A DNA stretch of 64,000 nucleotides from assembly GCF_001625195.1 (NCBI RefSeq), contig NC_054389.1, positions 4,274,520-4,338,519 of the forward strand, written 5' to 3'. Positions 1-12,371 of the stretch are shown here, piece after piece. Positions within the stretch are counted from its first letter, which is position 1. The number at the start of each line of letters is the position of its first letter. The translations under genes were made by a program, and so were the position numbers. The notes under the pieces are model-generated. The model was not told the origin of the DNA. It did not search any database and saw only the letters and a program-made list of their open reading frames with translations. Source of the DNA: Drechmeria coniospora (taxonomy: Eukaryota > Ascomycota > Sordariomycetes > Hypocreales > Ophiocordycipitaceae).

Positions 1-1985
1 CTGTACGGAGTACAATGCAAGTACATGTACGCTTGCAGTCCTGTACCGTACGTCGTATCTGCGCCGACGACGAGAATCCTGTTTGCAAGTACCCCCTAGA
101 CGTTGCCTGGTTGTCGTAGGTCCAAGTAATTGTATGAGTAGTACACCTATGCTAATGGAACATAATTACTTGTTACGGAAATACCCATCATATGACTTCC
201 TTGGCCGGGGATATTTACCAATATGGTGGTGGGGGGTAATAGATCATTTCCGAAACCTGTGCCTTGATGAAGTTGATGTACGGAGTATTACTTACTGTAC
301 ACCTATCTGGAGGTATACATACACTGTACATGGCTAGCCGTGCTTGTGCGAGGAGTATCCGTCCACAAAGTGGAAGAATGCTCTCCAGCACGTTATTAAG
401 GGGAAAAATACAGCTGCTCACTGCTATACTCGGAACGTGCAGTACACGTGTACAGTATGTGTTAGTACGCGTGCATGGGCACACAGACGGATTGAGCGGA
501 AGACGTTCAGTACCAGCCAACGTCGCACGTACAAGTGCGCATCTTTGTGCGGTCCTTGCCGTTCATCCAAAGACCACCAATCCAGTAATGCTAGCGAGGG
601 CCACAATCTGGTTACATGCGCCACCCGATGATCGGTTGTTGCCAATTGTGACAAGGAGACGAAGTAATCAACAGCCAAAGTCAGCCAAACCTGTCACTCC
701 GCCCCACGTCTTGAGGGGAGGGAACTGCTGTACTTGCAAGTACGGAATACTCCGCACAACTACTGTACTTAAGTAAGTACAGGTGTTCTCCAAGGGACAA
801 GCAAGTTACGCTGCGCATAAAGTATTAATAATACCAGCAGCACCAAACCGGAAATGGGCCTGGTGTAATAATACTCCGTACGCCATAATGTAGCCACCTA
901 TGCTGCCTACAATAACTAATGGCTCCCGGAACCCACGACTGGTTGTGTTACTATCATGTTGTAAAAGATCTCTTCCATATTTGTGCATAAATCAGTGGAA
1001 ATATACCCCAAAGCCTCGGTAGGTAGCATTCTCTGCCATTTTCGAAATAATACTTTTCATCACCGAGACCGCGTATTAATGCTCGCCCGACAGAAATGGA
1101 CAAATACCTGTGGTTTGGGCGTGGCCGTAATGCTCCGTACACCCTCCCTCTGTACGAAGAATGGCAACCTAAGAGTACCAATCCACATGTACTTGTAAAC
1201 AAGTCTTTGCATGTGCTCGCGCTCGCTCGTACGAGGGCCATGCGCAGTATAAGGGTCCTGCCCTCTGCCAAGAACCTCTACGGGCGATGACCTGCCTGCC
1301 TGCATTAGTATCGTCTTAGTGCCCATCCCTGCAGTGCCGCTAATAACTGCGCGCATCATCCAACATCACCACTAGCTGCTGGTGACCAGACCGCAAGGGG
1401 GCCGCTCACACGAACTCCCCATCATCATGCTGTTATGATTCATCACACGCGCAACAAACGCGCGACGAGCACTCCGTGCATGTACGGACGAGTAATGTGA
1501 CCAAACCTACGGGGTACTCCGCACTCTTCCACGCATCTACAGTGCTTCGTGGTGTCTACACCAACAGGTTGCCAGACGCACGGGGGTAAGCGTGCTGGTA
1601 CGTAGGAAACGAGTGTACTGGTTACCACGTACACGAAACAGACAACACAACACGTCGCCGGCATATCGCATCATTCGATATCGATGCGAATGCTCCCCGC
1701 TGTGCGAATCCCACCTTTTCGGAACAATGCTGTAATTATTTCGTCTCAGCCTTTGCAATGTATATACCTTCCTGCGCCGAACTGGACCTGCTGCCCAGGT
1801 TCCGTCTCGCAGATCATGCCCGCCAACGCCTTGCAATGCAACGCAACCAAATAAATCGACTGACTGATTGTAGGTGGTGGTAGTGCTAGTAATAGTAATA
1901 GTAGTAGCAGCAGCAGCGGCAGCGGCTGCCCCATTCACACGAGTTCGAAAGTACAAACGGCAAAACTCCTGGCCCGATGATGCCC
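1..1985. other. Intergenic flank downstream of SEN1, GTAC-rich at the left
   Basis: No gene is supported here. The first 800 bases carry many GTAC words (for example GTACGGAGTAC at 3-13 and the 14-bp palindrome GTACTTGCAAGTAC at 730-743). An irregular AGT/AGC trinucleotide run at about 1881-1926 lies just beyond the SEN1 stop and would be in its 3' untranslated region. Open frames in this stretch look random in composition and match no family I know. Confidence 0.6.
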
Positions 1986-4900
1986 TCAGCGCTTCTTCGG
2001 CAAAAACAAGCTGGGCTTGGACTTCTTGCGCGCCACAGGTGGAGCTGGCTTGTTCGCTGCCTGCGGAGCTAGTCAGCGACCACCTTGTTTCCAGCACTGG
2101 CTGACGAGAGTCCGCGAGGGGAAACATTACCTTTTCGTTCGTCATCGTGCCCGCACCTGCCGATACGCTCGTCGCATTCTTCGGGCCCGGCCTCGGACCC
2201 GTCGGAGGTGCGACCGGATGAACAGTCGTAGGAGCCGGAGGTCGCTCCGGAGGCGTCATCCCAAGCACCGACATGGCCGACGGATCCTTCGGTGCCGCCG
2301 CCGGCTTGCTCGCCTTTTGGCCAAACTTGGCCTGGAGTCCGCCGCGCTGCTTGTCGTTGGCCGCCTGCATTCTCGTTAGCATGCTCGAAAGATGCTCTCG
2401 TGCTCCGGTCAAGACGTACCCTCTTCGCCCCGGGCTGACCGACCATTCCGTTGTCGAGCGGTCGTTTCCTCGCCTCCGTGGAAGTGTGTATGACTGGTGG
2501 TCCAGAACCCACGCGGAGCACTGCTTTGTCGGGGAAGACGTCGGCTCGAGCTGCCGGGGCGCTTCCGTTGCCGCCGCCGCTCCCCGCTCCCCCTCCAGTG
2601 TGGGAGTCTGCCCAGGCCGGAGCGCCGTTTCTGGTGCTGTTATCCGCAGACGCAATCTGCTCCGGGGCATCAGGCATGGCTATTTCCCTTGAAATCGCCA
2701 CCCGCGGTTCCTCATGAAGGCTGCTCGCCTTGATCTGCTTCAGGGGTTGGCGAAGCATCGAGACGATGTTCCCCTTCGTGTATCGACCTCTGTTCTGCGC
2801 GTCTTCGATGAGCTTGCGCCAAAACTCGCCCTGCACGAGCGCGCGCGAATCGCCGAGGATCCAGAGCGAAGATTTCGCTCGCGTCAACCCAACGTTCATG
2901 CGGCGAATGTCCGTCATGAAACCGATGCCGCCCGTCGAGCTGGCTCGAACGCACGAGAAGATGATAATCTCGCACTCGCGACCCTGAAAGGCGTCCGTGG
3001 TGTTAAACTCGACCATGTCCGTAATGTTCTCACCAAACCGAGCCTTGAATCGGTTCCGGAGCTCGAAAAGCTGGGCCTTGTACGGCGTGATGATGCCGAT
3101 TTTGCCGGACATGTCACAGTGCTGATAATCCTTGCTGAACGTGGCGTATAGCTGCATGGCAACCTCAAGTTCCCGCACGTTGACCAGCGATTGACCCTTG
3201 CGGCCCCTTTCCTGAACACCTTCGACGTCGAAAAAGCGATACGCGCCGAGCAGCTCGCTATTATGCCATGGCTGTCGCCGAAGTTTTGCCATGTCTTGGC
3301 CGTCCTGCAGCTGCCCTTCATAGAACTCTCTGCTCGGGAACATGCTGATTTCGGGGTGCATACGATACTGCATGTCCAGGAGATGGACCGAGTCGGGGTG
3401 GTTCTGCTGCATCCGTACGAACAAGCTCTGGTCGTATCCGAATCGCGCCGCAGACTGCGAGAGGACCGTCGGAGGCAGCTGCTTCGGATCACCGACGAGG
3501 ACGCACTTGCAACACCCGTACTTTAGCGGAATGAGCGCGCTCAGCTCCACGCATTGAGCCGCCTCGTCGATGATGACCGTCTCAAACTCCACGTCCAGGT
3601 TGCGGAACATCTCGTGGCCGCTGCCGCTGAGCGTCGCGCAAAGAACCTGGGCCGAGTTGAGGATTTCCTGTTGAACTTGGCGCCGCCGCAGCTCTCTCTC
3701 TCTCGCCATTGTGTTTCCGCTGCTTTTGTCTGCGTCAATCATCTTTCCGATGTGTATCTGCTGGCGCTTCAGCTCTTCGAATTTTCGAGACAGGCTGCTG
3801 TATTCCGCTCGGTCCTCGTGGCCGCGAGCTACCTCTAGTAGCGGTCGGAGAAGCCCCAGTTCTTCCTTGATCTTTGCCGCGTCTTGGTGAAGCTTCTCCC
3901 GATCGGTCTTTGCTTTGTCCGCCGTGTTATCTCCTTCCAGTCGTACTCGTACAAGCTCGTCAAGTGTTACGTCCTTGACGGCGGCGTTGATGGCGTCGCT
4001 GCGTCCGAGCCGCAAAACGTTAATGTTCCGCATTTTCCCGCTTCTCGTCTTGACGCCGTTCTTCAATCGAAGCACCAGTTCGTCTACCGCGGCGTTGCTG
4101 GGGGCGCAGACGAGAAGTTTCTTTGGCCGAGCCTGATTGTTCGCGTTCGGGGCGGTGGCTGGTCGAAGCGGGTTGCTGACGGGAACACCAGCCGAAGCTT
4201 GAGACAATTGCTCGGAGAGGAGCGACCCAACCATGGCAATGATAGTTTTCGTCTTGCCAGTTCCCGGAGGCCTTTACTCAATCAGTAACGGGAACGCAAG
4301 GCGCTCCGGAACAGAGGTGCAACATACCCTTGAATCAGCGTGAAGCCGTCGTTCTCGTGGGCACCCAGAACGGCCAAGGCCTGACCTCTATTGAGGGCCC
4401 AGTTCTGCATGGCATTGGAAACTCTCTCGTCGCCGTACCGAAGTATCGGGGAAGGTTCCGCTTTCAGAATCTCATCCATGAGGTCGTAATACTGCAAGCT
4501 CTCCAAAGCAGCGTATTCTCGCTCAATCGTCGTCATGTTCGTGATCTTGATGCCATGAACGCTGACGCCAGGCGTCAGTATGGACGAGAGCGAGTTGTTA
4601 CGAGACGCGATGCGATACGTAATTTCTACCGTATCCTTCTTGTACGTCAGACGATGGACCCGCGCAAGGCAATGCTTTGCCGACGCATTTTTCAGTGGGT
4701 TCTCGTCTTGCGACACCAGGAGGATGTCACCTTCCGACACCCCCCGTTCTCGGTTCTGCAAGACCGGCATCGTAAAGGTCACCTCTAAGTAACTATCAAC
4801 GCTAGCTCGACTGGCAATTTTCATTCCAAAGGCTTGAGTTGTTATCTCATCCTTGGCCGTCACGAAAGCCCGCCAAGCTTCCGATGCGAGGAGAGGGAAG

Positions 4901-7900
4901 AAAGTCCCCTGATACTGAGTGGGATCTGGGTATTTGGTGGCGACTTCGGTTGCCTTAGGACCATTTGGGGGGTCGCCACCTTCGTGGAAGATGTCCCATG
5001 CAAGGATGGTATTGTGCAGTCTGTCCATCGGAGGGATCAGTCGTGCTCTCATTTCCTTGACAGATCGTTGCTGTCGCGTCTTCTTGACGGGCCTGCGGAC
5101 CTTGTCGCGAAGAGCTTGCTGCTTCCTTCTCTCGTGTTCGTCTAGCGACTTCTGGCCGCCGGTACTAATGGCAATAAGCTGGTTGTCGGTGTCGGATTCG
5201 TCGCTCTCGCCGCCAGAGTCCTCATCGGAGCTGTTGACCATGATTTCGCTTCTTGCGTTTTCCTTTCCTGTGAGGGGCAGGTCGGGGCCCTCCCCGGACG
5301 CGATTTCTCCTCGGAGGCGCCGGGCTTTGGCGATGGTTTCTGCATCCCTGCGAGCCTTTTCTGCCTTCTCTCTTTGCCGGCTCTCCTTGAGGGCCGAGAT
5401 GGCTTTCGTGTCAATGGCCTTGGACTTTGCCTGCTGCCGAGCTGCGATCTGTTTGAGTTGTGGATTCTCGATCGATCGACTCAGCTCAAGGACATCCAAC
5501 CGATTAGACTTGCCCGACGACAGAGATGGCGTCGCCGTATTTGTCGGTGTTGACTTGGACCAGGCATCGAGCTTGCTTTGCCTCTTGACCTTGTCACTGC
5601 CCGCTTCTGGGAGGCGGCTGGAAGTTTGTGACACGGCGCCAATTTGGACAATCTGCACGTCGTCTTCGTGGCCAAGTGCTTCCAGAAGCTCGGCGCGTTG
5701 CCCGTCGTTCAGGTTCGTGGATCTGACGTATTTCCCCGGAACACTCGTCGGAACACAAGCATCAGTGATGAGCTTTCGAGACCCGGAGTTGATCTCTAAG
5801 CCATTCTCCCGCAGGCGCGTCAAGATCTTCCGTAGGACGCGAACGGTGGTGTCCACCAGATACACATCTTTCAGACGAATCATGTTCTCCATGCCGCGGA
5901 AGTTGTCTTTTGCCGGACCGAGCACCCTGGCCATCGCTTCCTTTTCGCCCCTTCCGTTCATCGTCGCTGACATGAAGAGGCCGTCTTCTTGGATAAGGCC
6001 TTCTGCAAGTTCCATGATGTCTCGGCAGAACTCTGTCATGATCTTGTTGCCGATAAACCGTGACCAATACTCGATATTCAAACAAGACTTGGAGACAAAT
6101 CGCCACTGCTCATTCCACCAGCGAAGAACGATCGCCGACATCTTTCCATCCAACGATGTCGTCCTCAGCAACCCATCCGACGGGTCTGCCAGACCGGATA
6201 GAATGTCACGACTGGTGATCAAGAGCGGTCGAACGGGGTCCCAAGGGAAAGGCGTTCGCATGACTCGATCCATAGTCCAGACGATGGATGCCAGCGTCGG
6301 CTCGGGATGAAGCCGAGCCATATGTTGCAAGGCTGATTCCCGCGACACTTCGCTGGTCCAGCTTTTCAGAACCTCCATCGAGGCTTCTCCGAGACCAGTC
6401 TCATCGTTGTCGTGAACCGAGAGGCCGATGATGTTTTGAATGGCTAGCCGATGAGCAAAGAGCACGTTCAGATCGGTCGCGTCCAATTCCGAGATACGGC
6501 CGAGGATGCGGACGATGATGTCCACGATGCCTTTGAGCACCTTATTGAAGTGCTGGCCGGAGCCACTCAGTACATTTTTCTTCTCCGCTCGAATCTCCGA
6601 AACCGATATCAAGGGCTCGAGGCATGTCAAGATGTCCTTTGCTATTTCTGCTTGGTCCGAAGACATGTCGAACATCTCTATCAAGCATTCCCAGTACGCG
6701 GTAGAGTTCCGGGTGACGGTGACTTGCGGTTTCTTGCCGTCATTAATGGCGAAATATTCTTCTGCCAGCATCTTCATGTCCAGCTTTCGAGCGGTGTGAA
6801 GCACCGACTTGGCCGCGCTTGCGACCTTCAGAGTCGTCCATCCGTCGTTGCTGCTTCCCGGAGGCTTCAGGCTCCAGACGAGAAGGTCCTTGTTCTCGAC
6901 CACGAGGTTGAAGGCCGAGCTAGCGTAGAGATGAGTAGTGCCGGATGCGATGACTTCCGTTTTGTCGTCGAGGAAAGACTTCATGGTGAAGGTCATGGCA
7001 TCGAAGCCAGCTCTGATGCACGCTGCTTGGCCGGGCTCGCCAAGCGTTGCGTCCTTGGCAAGGTTTCGGAACAAGGTATGCGTCAGGACCTCGCAGGCAT
7101 CGTACCTGCGATCACGCCCCAGCGATTGCAACCAGGGAGTAATCCAGGATATCGGAAACGGCACGGAGTCCTCGACGGCGGAGTCAACGCCGCTCCAACA
7201 GTCCTCTAGCGATTGTCGAAGAAGAATTCTGTACACAGGACTGGCGAATATCAGGTCTGCAATGACATTCGGTTTCGCATCGCCGACGACGTTCCAGAAG
7301 GCCTTTGGTGACTTCCTCAAGAGTTCGGTGAGGACCTTGATGGTGGCGACCAACACACCCTCGGAGCGGCAGAACTGGATATGACGGAATAGCAAGTCGT
7401 ACACATGTGGGTTTCCTGGCCGCACTTCCAAGTTACGAAGACGGCTGACGATCAGGTCGTCGGTAAGGGTTCTCAGGACGCATTCAAAGCCTTGCCAGAA
7501 TCGTTCGATATCCAGGTAATCCTCACTGGTAGGCTGCGAGAGGTCTTTTTGGCAAATGTCATCAATGCCTTTGACAAGACCACCGCTGACGGCCCAGTCA
7601 AACTGCTCCTCCGTCATGGACGAACTGCCGATTGTTTTCCAATTCTCCTGCGCCCACTTGAGACGGTCCTCAACCCTGGTGTCGAAAAGTGAATAGGTCA
7701 TGCCAGGCAAGGGATCGGTTGACCCAAGTTTTAGGTACGTCTTTCCCTGCAGCCGCATGAAGACATACTGGAACGAAGATCGCTTCTCGGGGAAGCCAAT
7801 GTAAGGCACGCAGCAGAGAGCCTCGTACACGGTGATGAGAACTTCAGGCAAATGCTGGCCGAACTGCGCTTTCTTGAATGTAGCGCCGCTATCCTCAATC

Positions 7901-8421
7901 TTCTCGATGAACTTCTTCGCCCAGTCAATGTTGTGATCGATGCGGGCAACGTCGAGCCGTTCCAGAAGGTGCTCGATGTGGTGCATAGCCTCCTCGTTCC
8001 ATCGCCTACGGAACCATGGTTAGTGGGGCGGCTCGATTCAATCCAAGAGCCACTCGTCAACGACATACTCGGCAAACTTCTGGAGATTGGCCCTGCGTTT
8101 CATGTGCCAGTTGAGGACGCAGCCTGGACAAGATTTCAGGCAATCCTCCAGACGGGTGGTAAACTCATTCAGCCACTTGCCAGCATCCTTCTTGTCGAAG
8201 CCGAAGATCAGACTGTTCCAGTAGGTAATTTCGATACGCCGGTCTCCATCTTCAATTCGCTTCTTTTTCTCCTCGACAGTGATTCTCGAGTATATGTCGT
8301 CGAACGACTTGTAGTCTTCCGCGTCATCGGTGCTTATCTTCGGACACAGAAGGTGGTGTTCAGCAGGAACCTTTTGAAGTTCTTCGAACCATCTGGCCAA
8401 ATCCTCGTTGAATTCCGCCAT
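1986..8421 (-). CDS. SEN1: Sen1-type SF1 helicase (RNA/DNA helicase, transcription termination)
   Basis: Sen1 is the nuclear 5'-3' helicase that ends noncoding Pol II transcription and removes R-loops. Five exons on the minus strand, all in phase: 8069-8421, 4328-8005, 2420-4271, 2131-2364 and 1986-2060, giving 2063 residues, the usual size for fungal Sen1. Residues 1 to about 1000 look like the helical Sen1 N-terminal region. Helicase motifs follow: Walker A GPPGTGKT at 1344-1351 (split by intron 4272-4327), DEAAQ at 1579-1583, GDPKQLPPT near 1604, QYRMHPEIS near 1645, TDAFQGRE near 1769 and GLTRAK near 1805. Two introns near the 3' end (2365-2419 with GTACGT and GCTAAC; 2061-2130) move the frame so that the protein ends in a basic tail, SKPSLFLPKKR. 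Without splicing the frame would run to an unrelated stop at 2069. The start MAEFNEDLARWF precedes a conserved-looking N-terminus. It is divergent from the RID gene. Confidence 0.95.
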
Positions 8422-9596
8422 GGTATTGTTCGTGTCTCGCGTAGCATGTCTCCGAGTTGGGACGCAGTGATAGCGATCGTCTCAGCGAGCCAGGAAGCTG
8501 GTTTTAGAGGAGGAGAGACGCAAGCAAGGAAACCATTGCTCGAATTTTGACGTTGCGAATATGACACGATTCGAGTGCGGGCTTGGAATTTGGACGGGAA
8601 GGAGGGTGCCGAGGGCGTCGGTGGTCTTTGGCGACTGGGGGAGGCTGCGTGTTAGGGGAGGGTGCTGGCAGAGTGATTGCAATCTCAAATCGCTACAGTT
8701 CCCGGCCGCCGCGAAGCTGCAGCTCATCCAGGAACAGAGTCGAGCGTTGTGGGTGGTGATCAATCTCGATTGTGTGAACGCGTTAAGTAGAAAAGATACC
8801 TGGAGATGTATATTCAAGGTGCGCATCCTGTCGTAGCGCGGTTCATCCTAGTTCAAATGGTCCGTGCGCTTGGTCGCATTGCGCTGAGCATTATTAGTAC
8901 GTTCCTGCACTCCGTAGGGGGTGCAGGCAGAGCGAGTATAGGGTACAAAGGGGAGCTGCTGTGGTGTTAGCCGGGACAAGTTTCAGCCGAAAATGACGAC
9001 CTGCTTTCATGGACGAATAATACTTTCGCTCCGCAAAGAATGTACCGATATTATAAGCACTCTAAAATAAACATCCTTCAAGTCGTGAGCCCAGACTGTA
9101 TGTCTGGTATCGGAAAATTGTCGTTGATGAAGCTGCAATGCAGTCAATGCAATGACTAGAGACGTTGCCTCTAATAAAGCCCCCGAGGCTGAGTCTGGAT
9201 TCGAAGTCCCAGCCGAGAAGCTGCACGCCGCCTTTAAGATTTGGCGTCTCGTCGAGACGTCGATTTAAAGCTGTCAGCTACCTGGGCCAACCGTTCACAT
9301 CCTCCCTCTGCTGCTTGTTCGGTTCTGCTACATGCGCTCTCAGCTTCCGTTACCTAGCAACCTGGAGAATGTGAAGGTAGCTTCTGGAAACCCTACCGAG
9401 ACGTGCTCTCGTTGTTGTGATAACGAAAGGCAGGACTAGCTGGGTAGGTGTAACGACATTGTCCTCCAACCTTCTCTCTTTTCGCTTCACGATCTCTACA
9501 CCTCCACCGCTTCCATCGCCTGCTCCTGGAACTTGTACATTTTAATGACAGTGCCTCGCCCCATTACTGCCAGTCGATACACCTATAGTCTTTGAG
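8422..9596. promoter_or_regulatory. Shared divergent promoter region between SEN1 and RID
   Basis: About 1.2 kb separates the two divergent start codons. I see no convincing coding region and few of the GTAC words that fill other spacers. It should contain both promoters and 5' leaders. No TATA box or known operator stood out. Confidence 0.5.
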
Positions 9597-9623
9597 ATGA
9601 CACAGTGTCGCACAACGTCATGA
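9597..9623 (+). promoter_or_regulatory. Upstream ORF overlapping the RID start codon
   Basis: An ATG at 9597 opens an eight-codon reading frame whose TGA (9621-9623) overlaps both candidate RID start codons (ATG at 9620 and 9623) in the string CATGATGG. A ribosome that translates it stops on top of the main start. This could dampen translation or couple it by reinitiation. Whether the transcript begins upstream of 9597 is unknown. Confidence 0.5.
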
Positions 9624-11560
9624 TGGAGGGTTCAAACACGAGTGCGGCGTCAATGTGCACCATAACTGGCCATGATCCTCAATTTGATCCGGACATCATC
9701 TTCGACCATGAAGTAATTGACCTCACAGAAGGTGCCACCTTCAATACCCACTCATTGCGTGACGGAGAACATCCGTTGGAAAAGGTTCGAATTCGGCATC
9801 AGACCTTCGAGAGGGGAGATGTTGCGGAAGCCAAGCAACTCGCCCTGGGTGCATATCCGATTGAGTTTCTGCAAATCAAAACCATCGTGAGAGACTACGC
9901 TGGTCATGTCATTCTTCGTGGCATCCCTATCACGAGGACGAGAAATTTGATGGGCAAGCTGCCCAAGAAACTGAACGAAGTATGCATGGTCCTGCATATC
10001 GACCGCGGCACAATGGGTACGACGACGAATGAATCATCCATCTTTATCGATGTTCACCCAGGCTCAATTGTGAGAAAGAGAAAATTCACTCTCACAAACT
10101 CAATCTACCCAGACCATTGCAGCTGCTCTGTGATGGCCCTGCCGGGCTTCGATCGAGATCGGTATCGTCGTAGCGCGGAGCGCACAGGGCGTCTCGTCTG
10201 CCGATGGGTCATGAAAATCTACTTTACAATGCAGGGTCGGAGGACTCGGCCGGACGAAGAAGTTCTCGAGCGGATCTCTGCCTCGGAAGTGTCAAACCTG
10301 CGATTCAAAACATCGGATGAAACACTGCGAAATCGTTGGCGCGGCGGAAGGGTGAAAGGCGGTTCATGGAACGGGAACACGGCTTTTCATGGCAATGTGG
10401 TAAGCTTGGACGTCCCCTCATGCCATCGGCCGTCTCGATCAAGAGGGTTTGGCCAGAAGTATACCCTGTTTGACGCATTTGCTGGTGCCGGCGGCGCTTC
10501 TCGTGGCGCGCAGAGCGCCGGGTTCAAGGTGTTGTATGCGATTGATAAATCGCCCGATGTCTGGGACACGTACCAGGCGAACTTTCCTGAAACAATGCTC
10601 TATGGAATGTCGGTCGACGAGTTCGTTCAATCAACTAGAAGGGAGCTGTTGCGGGCGGATGTGCTTCACCTCTCGCCTCCCTGCCAGTACTTCTCACCCG
10701 CGCATACTCGCCAAGCTGCTCACGATGATGAGAACATTTTCGCGCTTTTTGGCTGCAACGAACTGATCAATAGGATTCGCCCACGGATGATCACGGTGGA
10801 GCAAACCTTTGGCATTACCCATGATCGCCACCAAAAGTATCTCAAAACCCTGATTGGGGATTTCACTCAGTTTGGATACTCTGTGCGCTGGAAAGTTGTC
10901 AGACTTTGTCATTGGGGTTCGGCTCAGGATAGGAAGCGACTCATAGTTATTGCTGCCGCACCTGGAGAGAGCCTTCCTCCGTTTCCTCTTGACTCACACT
11001 CTGAAAGTGGCAGGGCAGGCTGCAAGCCATTTACAACCATATGGAGTGCCATTCGTGGGATACGACCAAGGGACCCCCTGCACAGTATCAGGGACGTTAA
11101 GAAGCACCACCCACCAAGACCAGCGCTTGATACGAGCAGACTCGTAGGAACGATCACGACAGGAGCCGGTGGCATCTACCATCCCGACGGAACGCGGGAT
11201 CTGACCCTCCGAGAGTATGCTTGCTTGCAAGGGTTCCCTCCGAACCACCAATTTGTCGGTACCAAGACGAGCATTCGGCGACAAATTGGAAATGCATTCC
11301 CACCGAACACAGTTGAAATGCTATATCAACATTTGCAAGACTGGCTGTTGAAGGCTGATGGCTTTACCTTGTGTCAGCTACCTGAGGAGAACGTTTATGT
11401 GATCGACGACGAGGGTGACTTTATTTCGGACTCGAACTCGACTCCGAGATTCGGAACGACGAGCTTGCCATTTGACGATTTTGTACAGTTGGATGATGAT
11501 TTCATGTTTTCATCCAGGCAGATATTGGAAAGGCGGTCCGATTTTGTAGATTTAACTTGA
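9620..11560 (+). CDS. RID: RID/Masc1-type DNA cytosine-5 methyltransferase homologue
   Basis: A fungal-specific putative C5-DNA methyltransferase required for RIP (repeat-induced point mutation) in Neurospora, where it acts in the sexual phase. One exon, 646 residues from the ATG at 9620; the frame is closed upstream by TGA at 9593. Catalytic motifs: SAM-binding FAGAGG at 287-292, PPCQ with the nucleophile Cys355, EQT at 394-396 where most C5 methyltransferases have ENV (as I recall, typical of RID and Masc1), QDRKR at 436-440, and a C-terminal GNAFPP. The first 270 residues form a regulatory, BAH-like part seen in this class; that label is from memory. A short acidic tail follows the catalytic domain. 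Neurospora RID is longer (about 845 residues). All key residues are intact, so it is probably functional. It is followed by a same-strand helicase gene 0.8 kb downstream. Confidence 0.93.
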   Translation: MMEGSNTSAASMCTITGHDPQFDPDIIFDHEVIDLTEGATFNTHSLRDGEHPLEKVRIRHQTFERGDVAEAKQLALGAYPIEFLQIKTIVRDYAGHVILRGIPITRTRNLMGKLPKKLNEVCMVLHIDRGTMGTTTNESSIFIDVHPGSIVRKRKFTLTNSIYPDHCSCSVMALPGFDRDRYRRSAERTGRLVCRWVMKIYFTMQGRRTRPDEEVLERISASEVSNLRFKTSDETLRNRWRGGRVKGGSWNGNTAFHGNVVSLDVPSCHRPSRSRGFGQKYTLFDAFAGAGGASRGAQSAGFKVLYAIDKSPDVWDTYQANFPETMLYGMSVDEFVQSTRRELLRADVLHLSPPCQYFSPAHTRQAAHDDENIFALFGCNELINRIRPRMITVEQTFGITHDRHQKYLKTLIGDFTQFGYSVRWKVVRLCHWGSAQDRKRLIVIAAAPGESLPPFPLDSHSESGRAGCKPFTTIWSAIRGIRPRDPLHSIRDVKKHHPPRPALDTSRLVGTITTGAGGIYHPDGTRDLTLREYACLQGFPPNHQFVGTKTSIRRQIGNAFPPNTVEMLYQHLQDWLLKADGFTLCQLPEENVYVIDDEGDFISDSNSTPRFGTTSLPFDDFVQLDDDFMFSSRQILERRSDFVDLT

Positions 11561-12371
11561 TCTATCGGCAAGATGACGAGTGGTTCGGCTGCGGCCAAAG
11601 ATCTGTACGTCTCGTGAATCAGGTTGCAGCCAATTGTTAACAGAATCCAAACAAGATGTCATGGAGACCAAGATTTTTTGCGGATATATCAACGCCATGT
11701 TCGATTCAACTCTGCTGTTTGCAAAGCGAATCATTAGAAGCGGCCCCTCTTCTGGGATAGAGCTGCACGACTTACCAGTGAGTTTATCCCCCATTGGTAT
11801 GTAGGATCGGATACCAGAGTCCAGGGATATCGTCTTATAAACTGGAGGTGTACGCATATCCTGGTGTGCGCCTTGGTGCTGGATATTTCGTGTGGTACAT
11901 CGAGCAGCAGTCTACAACGCAGCCGAATCTCGAAAACTTGGCGCGTTATACCTGTCATTTCCCAAACCAGGTAATTATGGCTCCAAGTAGAATAAGAACA
12001 CGATTATTTGCATGTTTTATTCTCGAGTTGTCCATCAGGTAATTTGCAGGCGCCGAGGCAGCAACTGCCCGATATGTTCGGTCACAAAAGTGCCACACCT
12101 TCCTCCTTCCAACATGGTTTCTTCATCACCTCGTCTGCTGCAAATACAATTTGCAGCCTGAAAGGGCAGTGTAGCGTTCTCTTGTCAACTTCTACCACCG
12201 CCCAGATCTGCTGGCCTTCTGCCGACGCCTATACTTGACACCTACCCCCTCATCGCAGTACCCGCGTGTCCGCGACCGACCAACATTCACTCCGAACGCT
12301 CTAGAAAGCACACAGTGTATTGCAGCCGCAACTTCAGCAACCCCCCCCCCCCCCCCTAGAAATCAGGCAAC
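11561..12371. other. Spacer between RID and the SF1 helicase gene
   Basis: 811 bases with no supported coding region. It must hold the RID 3' end and the promoter and leader of the helicase gene. A run of 16 C residues (12341-12356) lies 15 bases before the helicase start codon. Confidence 0.5.
12341..12356 (+). repeat. C16 homopolymer in the helicase 5' leader
   Basis: Sixteen consecutive C residues, 15 bases upstream of the ATG at 12372. If transcribed, it would sit in the mRNA close to the start codon. Confidence 0.9.
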
